From: Butyricicoccus sp.
Lineage (GTDB): Bacteria > Bacillota > Clostridia > Oscillospirales > Butyricicoccaceae
Length of the DNA stretch: 10,237 nucleotides
Reading direction: 5' to 3'
Assembly (NCBI GenBank): GCA_031293105.1
Contig: JAUMSA010000244.1
Coordinates: 1-10,237, forward strand
Shown here: positions 5,888-10,237 of the stretch, piece by piece
Layout of the letters: each line of letters opens with the position of its first letter
Numbering within the stretch: the first letter of the stretch is position 1
Translations under genes and position numbers: made by a program
The notes under the pieces: generated by a model
Seen by the model: the letters and a program-made list of their open reading frames with translations, nothing else
The model's database searches: none
Told to the model about the DNA's origin: nothing

Positions 5888-7156
5888 TTATGCCGGATTC
5901 GCACATACGCCGATAAAGAGCGGGGTGCCGTTTGTCGCCTTGATAATATACAGGAACGGACGGTCGAGCCGCATGTCGGCCTGGTCCTCAGGGGCGGCCG
6001 AACCGGCATAACTCAGTTCGGTATAGGCAGTGGCCTCGACGCCCTGCTCATTGACGCCAATGTAGGTCTGCTGCGAAGCGCCGGACAAAAAGGCAGGTTT
6101 CAGGGCCGTCATATCCGACAGGTCGGCGCGTGCGGCGTCAAACAGGTCGGTCACGCCGCAGGCTTGCAGCATGGGTTTGAGGTCGAGTTTGCTGGCATAG
6201 GAGAACTTGGGCACTGTCCAGGTGATGCGGCCATATTTTTGCTGCTCTTCGGTGCCGCCGGAGAGGATGGCCGACAGGCGTTCTGGGGTGAGCAGATCAG
6301 CGGGCGTGACGCCTTCATCGGGCAGGACAAAGATAACGCTGCCTTGGTTTTTCAGACTTAATCCAGCGGCCAGGTAGCCGTCCCCGCGGACAAAGCTAGA
6401 CAGGGTCCCACGATGCATATAGGTGGCGTCCGGGGTGGTGCCGTCCGGGCAGTGGAAGGGCTCGACCGTGTTTTCGTCGGCGTCAAACAGCGCGGTCCAC
6501 TGATCGGTCAGGTAGATGGTATTCATCAGATACAGGATGGTATCCGGGGACGGTTCGATGGTGGGCTGAATCTTGCCGCCTGTGTGGTCGGCGACCCATT
6601 GCTCCATCGCCGTGACGGTCGAGGGCGCGTCCAGGTCGGCGGTGTACAGGGAGGCATAGAAGTCCTTGGACGCGGTTTGCAGGAAGGCAGGCGAAAACTC
6701 CGCGCCGTTTTCCATCCAGAGGGCGTTTGCGATCTGCATTTTGCCGACTTCATTGTCGGTGTACAGCACCCGGTAGAGGTTGGCGCAGTTCTGGGTAAGC
6801 GTGTCCACATCGGACGCACCCAGCAAGTTCAGAAGCTGGGTTTCTGTGTTGCCTGCCGCCCCGGCGGCGCTTAAAGAGAGCGCAAAATACAGGCTGGCCG
6901 GGGAATAGCAGGTATTTTCCTGCCCGTTTAGCAAACCGGCTGTGGTTTGGGCGGAAAAGTCACGGATGGATGCCAAAAAGGTTTCATCCACCGGATTTTG
7001 GTCCCAGATAGCGCGCTGGGCATAAAAATCATCAAAGGCGGGTGCGCTCAGCGCCGCGGGGGCAGCGGCCTGGGTGACCGAGGAGGGTGGAGTGGTTGGC
7101 GCCGAAAACAGCGGCAGGGCGGCAGACAACAGCAGGGATAACGCTTCGCGAATCAT
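5888..7156 (-). CDS. Exported serpin (serine protease inhibitor)
   Basis: A 422-residue serpin, full length for the family. A hydrophobic N-terminus (about 5-18) ending in LFSA-PTT looks like a signal peptide, followed by a Pro/Ala/Ser/Thr-rich linker to about 40; no lipobox cysteine is present. Core landmarks are SPASLYFALSLSAAGAAGNT (85-104), MNTIYLTDQW (211-220), VEPFHCPDG (231-239) and the C-terminal DRPFLYIIK and LFIGVCANP. The reactive-loop hinge at 370-379 has E370, G372, E374, A375, A377 and T379, the small-residue pattern of inhibitory serpins. Counting 17 residues from E370 puts P1 near S386, within AGSAAP, though the loop is about three residues longer than in alpha-1-antitrypsin. 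The ATG at 7156 has AAAGGAG 8 nt upstream; a GTG at 7165 lies in that site. A role in blocking host or microbial proteases is inference. Confidence 0.95.
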   Translation of the reverse strand: MIREALSLLLSAALPLFSAPTTPPSSVTQAAAPAALSAPAFDDFYAQRAIWDQNPVDETFLASIRDFSAQTTAGLLNGQENTCYSPASLYFALSLSAAGAAGNTETQLLNLLGASDVDTLTQNCANLYRVLYTDNEVGKMQIANALWMENGAEFSPAFLQTASKDFYASLYTADLDAPSTVTAMEQWVADHTGGKIQPTIEPSPDTILYLMNTIYLTDQWTALFDADENTVEPFHCPDGTTPDATYMHRGTLSSFVRGDGYLAAGLSLKNQGSVIFVLPDEGVTPADLLTPERLSAILSGGTEEQQKYGRITWTVPKFSYASKLDLKPMLQACGVTDLFDAARADLSDMTALKPAFLSGASQQTYIGVNEQGVEATAYTELSYAGSAAPEDQADMRLDRPFLYIIKATNGTPLFIGVCANPA

Positions 7157-7232
7157 ATAAAACACTCCTTTCCGAAATATACCCCTTTTATAAAGATAGA
7201 CGGATGCCCATTCCCATTGGTTCCTGAAAAAG

Positions 7233-7264
7233 AAAAAATCTCCTGCCGGAGCAGGAGATTTTTT
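7233..7264 (-). terminator. Terminator downstream of the HAD phosphatase gene
   Basis: A 14-bp perfect stem, arm 7233-7246 (A6 then TCTCCTGC) against 7251-7264, with loop CGGA. On the minus strand the T-run follows the GC-rich stem one base past the phosphatase stop codon. It separates that gene from the serpin gene, whose own promoter must therefore lie within about 7172-7232; I see no convincing -35/-10 pair there. The element could also work on the plus strand. Confidence 0.9.
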
Positions 7265-8056
7265 TTACACACTAGCGGGCGGGATATCGCCGACGCCGCT
7301 TAAAATATGGCGCGGACGGTACGCATAGTTTTCCACATCCGAGCGCGAGGTGCAGCCCGAAAGCACCAGAACCGTGTCCAGGCCGCTTTCGGTGCCGGCA
7401 ACGATGTCGGTATCCATGCGGTCGCCGATCATGGCGGCTTCTTCCGAGTGCACACCCAGCATCCGCAGGCCGGTGCGCATCATGAGCGGATTGGGCTTGC
7501 CGACATAGTAAGCCTGCTTGCCGGTGGCAAGCTCGATGGGCGCGACCAGTGCTCGGCAAGCCGGGATGATGCCGTGTTCAGAAGGGCCGGTCAGGTCGGA
7601 GTTGGTGGCGATCAGCCGCGCGCCGCGCTGGACATAACCGACCGCCTTGATGATGGTTTCGTAGTTGTAACCGGTCGTTTCGCCCGCGATGACATAGTCG
7701 GGGTCTACGTCGTTCATGGTGATGCCCACGTCATACAGGGCATTGACCAGGCCGGGCGCACCGATGACATAGGCCGAGCATCCGGGCGACTGGCTGGCCA
7801 CAAAGGCCGCCGTAGCCAGTGCCGAGGTGTAGAAATGGCTTTCGTCCACATCCAAACCCATGCGACCGAGCTTTTGCTGCAATTCGCGCGGCGAGCGCTC
7901 GGACGAGTTGGTCAGGAACAGAAAGCTTTTGTTTTCCCGGTGCAGCCAATCGACAAATTCGGTCACGCCCGGGAGTAGACGGTTGCCGTGATAGATGACA
8001 CCGTCCATATCGCAAATGAAGCCTTTTTTGCTTCGAAGTTCTTCCATATGGTTCAT
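7265..8056 (-). CDS. NagD-like HAD-IIA family phosphatase
   Basis: About 263 residues; the positions below count from an upstream ATG (8062), which would give 265. Motif I is D18-M-D20-G, motif II T51 in LFLTNSS, motif III K189 in YVGKPNP, and motif IV IGDRMDTD (D214, D219). Nucleophile D18 and acid/base D20 are intact. The large cap inserted between motifs II and III is the HAD-IIA (NagD / 4-nitrophenylphosphatase / PGP) type. These act on small sugar or nucleotide phosphates; the substrate is not predictable. The ATG at 8056 gives a 9-nt gap from AAGGAG, against 3 nt for 8062, so 8056 is preferred; both are possible. It follows the MATE gene by 90 bp in the same direction, with a likely promoter of its own at 8102-8130. 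Confidence 0.93.
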   Translation of the reverse strand: MNHMEELRSKKGFICDMDGVIYHGNRLLPGVTEFVDWLHRENKSFLFLTNSSERSPRELQQKLGRMGLDVDESHFYTSALATAAFVASQSPGCSAYVIGAPGLVNALYDVGITMNDVDPDYVIAGETTGYNYETIIKAVGYVQRGARLIATNSDLTGPSEHGIIPACRALVAPIELATGKQAYYVGKPNPLMMRTGLRMLGVHSEEAAMIGDRMDTDIVAGTESGLDTVLVLSGCTSRSDVENYAYRPRHILSGVGDIPPASV

Positions 8057-8101
8057 ATTCATTGACTCCTTATGCGGGATTGCAGAATTGGCATTACTTT
8101 T

Positions 8102-8130
8102 ATTATGAACCGTTTTTCTGGCAGAATCAA
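8102..8130 (-). promoter_or_regulatory. Likely promoter of the HAD phosphatase gene
   Basis: On the minus strand TTGATT (8130-8125) and CATAAT (8107-8102) are 17 nt apart, matching sigma-A consensus at 4 and 5 of 6 bases. The predicted start is near 8095, about 35-40 nt before the coding start. No terminator is visible after the MATE gene, so read-through from it is also possible. Confidence 0.5.
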
Positions 8131-8146
8131 CGAAAATTTTGTAAAG

Positions 8147-9529
8147 TTACGCTTTTTGTGCGGCTTCTTCTTCCAACGGATGGATTTCCTTGCGGTGTGC
8201 ATAGCGCAGGAATACAACACACAGGCACAGGGCAACCACTTCGGCGATTGGGAACGCCCACCAGACGACATGCAAGCCACCGATACGGCTGAGGACAAAG
8301 GCAACCGGCAGCAGCACGAACAACTGACGGACAACCGAAATCCACAGACTGAGCATACCGTGGCCCAGAGCCTGGAAGAACGACGAACAGATGACGCTCA
8401 CACCAGCAAGCAGGAAGCTGATGCTGATGATGCGCAGCGCCGGGATACCGATTTCCAGCATATTGTCCGAAGCGTTAAAGAAGCTGAGCATCAGGCCGGG
8501 CGCAATCTGCATGACTGCAAAACCGATGACCATGATCAGGGTCGCATAGGCAACCGCGAGCTGGAAGGTTTTTTTCATACGGGCGGGCTTGCGTGCGCCG
8601 AAGTTATACGCGATGATCGGCACCATGCCGTTGTTCAGACCAAAGACCGGCATGAATACGAAGCTTTGCAGCTTGAAATAAACGCCAAAGACAGCGGTAG
8701 CCGTGGACGTGAACGAAATGAGGATTTTGTTCATGCCAAAGGTCATGATCGAACTGATGGATGCCATGATGATGCTGGGCACGCCAACCGCATAGATCCG
8801 GGCAATGGTGGCGCCGTGCGGACGGAAGCCCTTGAAGGAAAGCTGAATTTCCACGTTCTTGGCATGGTTGATAAAAATAGAAATAATAAATGCGATGATC
8901 TGACCCAATACGGTAGCGGCTGCCGCGCCGGCAACGCCCATTTCCGGGAAGGGGCCGATGCCGAAGATAAACAGCGGGTCAAAAATAATATTGATGATTG
9001 CACCCAAACCTTGGGTAATCATGGTATAGATGGTCTTGCCGGTCGATTGCAGCAGACGTTCAAAGCAGATCTGGCCGAACAGACCGAACGATAGCAGGGT
9101 ACAGATGAGCAGATACTGGGTACCGCCCTCGACAATACCTTCGATATCGGTTTGCAGTTCAAAGAATGTACGCGAGAAGAATAGGCCGATGATGGCAAAC
9201 ACCACAAAGCTGACAAACGCCAGAAATACGCCGTTGCGCGCCGCGCGCTGGACCCGTTCGGTGTCGTGTTCGCCCAGGCTCTTGGACAACAGGGCACTGA
9301 TACCGACGCCGGTACCGGTTGCCACCGAAATCATGAGGTTCTGCATAGGGAAGGCGAGCGACACAGCATTGAGCGCATCCTCACTGAGCTGGGCAACAAA
9401 AATACTATCGACAACGTTGTATAACGCTTGCACCAGCATAGAGATCATAATCGGTACCGACATGGATAAAAGCAGTCGGTTGACCGGCATGACGCCCATC
9501 TTGTTTTCTTGGATTTGTTCGGTTTGCAT
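8147..9529 (-). CDS. MATE family multidrug efflux transporter
   Basis: A 460-residue, twelve-helix cation-coupled drug antiporter. Family landmarks are P26 in SVPIMISMLVQALYN, D41 in YNVVDSIFVAQL, the GAIINIIFDPLFIF segment (176-189, D184) and the second-half GLNNGMVPIIAYNFGA (297-312). The two halves show the usual internal similarity. The ATG at 9529 has AAAGGAG (9543-9537) 7 nt upstream; the frame stays open to 9610, but those extra residues lie over the promoter region and lack a ribosome binding site. It is divergent from a MarR-family gene, and its promoter faces that gene's promoter, a common layout for a regulated efflux pump. Closest subfamily by feel is the large clostridial NorM/DinF-like group; the transported compound is unknown. 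Confidence 0.95.
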   Translation of the reverse strand: MQTEQIQENKMGVMPVNRLLLSMSVPIMISMLVQALYNVVDSIFVAQLSEDALNAVSLAFPMQNLMISVATGTGVGISALLSKSLGEHDTERVQRAARNGVFLAFVSFVVFAIIGLFFSRTFFELQTDIEGIVEGGTQYLLICTLLSFGLFGQICFERLLQSTGKTIYTMITQGLGAIINIIFDPLFIFGIGPFPEMGVAGAAAATVLGQIIAFIISIFINHAKNVEIQLSFKGFRPHGATIARIYAVGVPSIIMASISSIMTFGMNKILISFTSTATAVFGVYFKLQSFVFMPVFGLNNGMVPIIAYNFGARKPARMKKTFQLAVAYATLIMVIGFAVMQIAPGLMLSFFNASDNMLEIGIPALRIISISFLLAGVSVICSSFFQALGHGMLSLWISVVRQLFVLLPVAFVLSRIGGLHVVWWAFPIAEVVALCLCVVFLRYAHRKEIHPLEEEAAQKA

Positions 9530-9615
9530 GCCACCACTCCTTTGGACTTCTAAAAGTTTCATAGGAAACAAAATAATGTGAAAAAATACGCAACAATAGA
9601 ATTTGTGCATTACAT

Positions 9616-9644
9616 ATTGTAGCGAAAAAAGGGCGTATTGTCAA
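9616..9644 (-). promoter_or_regulatory. Promoter of the MATE gene
   Basis: On the minus strand a perfect TTGACA (9644-9639), a 17-nt spacer and TACAAT (9621-9616, 5 of 6). The predicted start is near 9609, about 80 nt before the coding start. Its -35 is 19 nt from the -35 of the MarR promoter, so one bound regulator could affect both. Confidence 0.75.
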
Positions 9645-9663
9645 TGAAAAACCTAAAAAAATC

Positions 9664-9695
9664 TTGACACAATCAAAATCGTTGTTTACTATAAT
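9664..9695 (+). promoter_or_regulatory. Promoter of the MarR-family gene
   Basis: A perfect TTGACA (9664-9669). The -10 is either TACTAT (9687-9692, 17-nt spacing) or the perfect TATAAT (9690-9695), which is 20 nt away and long for sigma-A. The predicted start is near 9699-9702, about 27 nt upstream of the coding start. The overlap of two -10 candidates may keep the promoter moderate in strength. Confidence 0.68.
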
Positions 9696-9727
9696 TGTTG
9701 CAAGGGAAACGGAAAGGAGAACCGCCA

Positions 9728-10162
9728 ATGCAAGAAATCGACGAGCAGGAACTGCTCAAATGCATTTCCATCTTGCAGCGCAAAACACAGATTTTTTTAA
9801 ACAGTCTTTTGGATGATTTGGGAATCACGGGTGGCCAGGCGCCGTTCCTGGTCGCGGTGTGCCAACGCGGAGGCATGGCACAAAATCACTTATGCGAAGT
9901 AATGGATATGAGTCGCGGCACGGTGGCCAAAATGCTGGCCAAGTTGGAAGAGGAAGGCTACGTCAAACGATGCTGCAACCCCGACGATGCGCGGGCGGTG
10001 GACGTGTATCCCACCGAGCGGGCGCAGGCGCTGTATTCCCAGCTGTGCCGGCACGGGGAAGAATGTGTGCGTACGATGACCGATGGCATGAGCGATGTGG
10101 AACGCATGGCGTTTTATGAACTCATGCGCAAGGCCTGCCGCAATATGACCAATTCTCGATAA
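9728..10162 (+). CDS. MarR family transcriptional regulator
   Basis: A 144-residue winged-helix repressor-type protein. The N-terminal dimer helix is about 5-32, then GITGGQAPFLVAV (32-44). The helix-turn-helix is at about 51-77, with recognition helix SRGTVAKMLAKLEEEGY, and the wing at 82-97 carries the family's D-x-x-D-x-R-like NPDDARAVDV. The C-terminal dimer helices run to the end. The ATG at 9728 has AAGGAG (9714-9719) 8 nt upstream; a TTG at 9695 would lie in the promoter. Divergence from the MATE gene makes that pump and the gene itself the likely targets. It has eight cysteines (12, 45, 56, 82, 83, 107, 113, 137), which is many for this size. C12 lies near the place of the sensing cysteine of OhrR, but the spacing differs by two and the partner tyrosine is absent. 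Confidence 0.93.
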   Translation: MQEIDEQELLKCISILQRKTQIFLNSLLDDLGITGGQAPFLVAVCQRGGMAQNHLCEVMDMSRGTVAKMLAKLEEEGYVKRCCNPDDARAVDVYPTERAQALYSQLCRHGEECVRTMTDGMSDVERMAFYELMRKACRNMTNSR

Positions 10163-10173
10163 AGCGATTTTTT

Positions 10174-10190
10174 TGCCGCGGCAGGCGGCA
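10174..10190 (+). other. GC-rich 6-bp hairpin after the MarR gene
   Basis: TGCCGC (10174-10179) pairs with GCGGCA (10185-10190) around GGCAG. A run of seven T comes before the stem rather than after it on the plus strand, so it is not a standard terminator in this direction. It lies between the MarR stop and the promoter at 10196. Confidence 0.3.
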
Positions 10191-10195
10191 TTGGA

Positions 10196-10224
10196 TGGAC
10201 AAACCCAGGGAATGATGGTATAGT
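10196..10224 (+). promoter_or_regulatory. Promoter reading out of the right edge
   Basis: TGGACA (10196-10201) and TATAGT (10219-10224) are 17 nt apart, each matching sigma-A consensus at 5 of 6 bases. The predicted start, near 10231, is inside the window, but the gene it serves lies to the right. Confidence 0.6.
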
Positions 10225-10237
10225 GAAAGCACAAATC

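Larger units (their letters stand above)
9590..9701. promoter_or_regulatory. 8-bp inverted repeat flanking the divergent promoters (possible MarR sites)
   Basis: GCAACAAT (9590-9597) and its exact inverse ATTGTTGC (9694-9701) flank the promoter pair, 96 bp apart. One copy lies just after the predicted MATE start site and the other over the -10/start region of the MarR gene. Both would be well placed for repression. They are short and AT-rich, so chance is possible, and I did not find one clean MarR palindrome. Confidence 0.35.

Noticed and set aside
7157..7165. GTG start of the serpin at 7165
   Set aside because: The GTG overlaps the AAAGGAG ribosome binding site, which is correctly spaced for the ATG at 7156.
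5858..7232. Functional link between the Bce module and the serpin
   Set aside because: The two are convergent, separated by a bidirectional terminator, and no shared regulatory site is visible near the serpin start. Adjacency alone is not evidence.
8072..9094. 340-codon plus-strand open frame opposite the MATE gene
   Set aside because: The translation is low in hydrophobics and rich in D/H/R/N/Q, as expected from the complement of a membrane protein gene. No ribosome binding site or family resemblance; the MATE frame is clear.

Overview
The window reads as Gram-positive, most likely a GC-rich Clostridia (Oscillospirales-like, gut-type) chromosome. The evidence is strong AAGGAG-type ribosome binding sites, sigma-A-like promoters, intrinsic terminators with clean T-tracts, tRNA genes that encode their CCA ends, Bacillota-type rRNA, a Bce-type antimicrobial-peptide module and a serpin of the kind found in gut Clostridia. 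The taxonomic placement is inference; no species is claimed.

Region 1 (1-1300, + strand) is the 3' part of an rRNA-tRNA operon. It holds the end of 23S rRNA, tRNA-Lys(CTT), tRNA-Glu(CTC), 5S rRNA, tRNA-Asn(GTT), a CAT-anticodon tRNA (probably tRNA-Ile2), tRNA-Trp(CCA), tRNA-Asp(GTC), tRNA-Thr(GGT), and a strong terminator. Two tRNAs lie between 23S and 5S, and a near-consensus promoter with an extended -10 precedes the 5S gene, so 5S and the last five tRNAs could be transcribed separately. Three copies of a small hairpin-plus-tail element sit in the spacers, each touching the end of a mature RNA; two of them show compensatory base changes.

Region 2 (1316-5857, + strand) is a complete Bce-type module: OmpR-family response regulator, intramembrane-sensing histidine kinase, ABC ATPase, and a ten-helix FtsX-type permease with a large extracytoplasmic domain. 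A perfect TTACA-N4-TGTAA operator plus a phased half-site lies between kinase and ATPase genes, upstream of a TATAAT box. This suggests that the regulator switches on the transporter. The regulator gene has its ribosome binding site butted against the rRNA terminator and no room for its own promoter.

Region 3 (5858-8146, mostly - strand) starts with a shared bidirectional terminator. It then holds an exported serpin with an inhibitory-type hinge, and a NagD-like HAD phosphatase with its own terminator and a likely promoter.

Region 4 (8147-10237) is a MATE efflux pump gene (-) divergent from a cysteine-rich MarR-family regulator gene (+). Their -35 boxes are back to back, and an 8-bp inverted repeat flanks the promoter pair. 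The arrangement suggests that the MarR protein controls itself and the pump. The window ends in a promoter reading out to the right.
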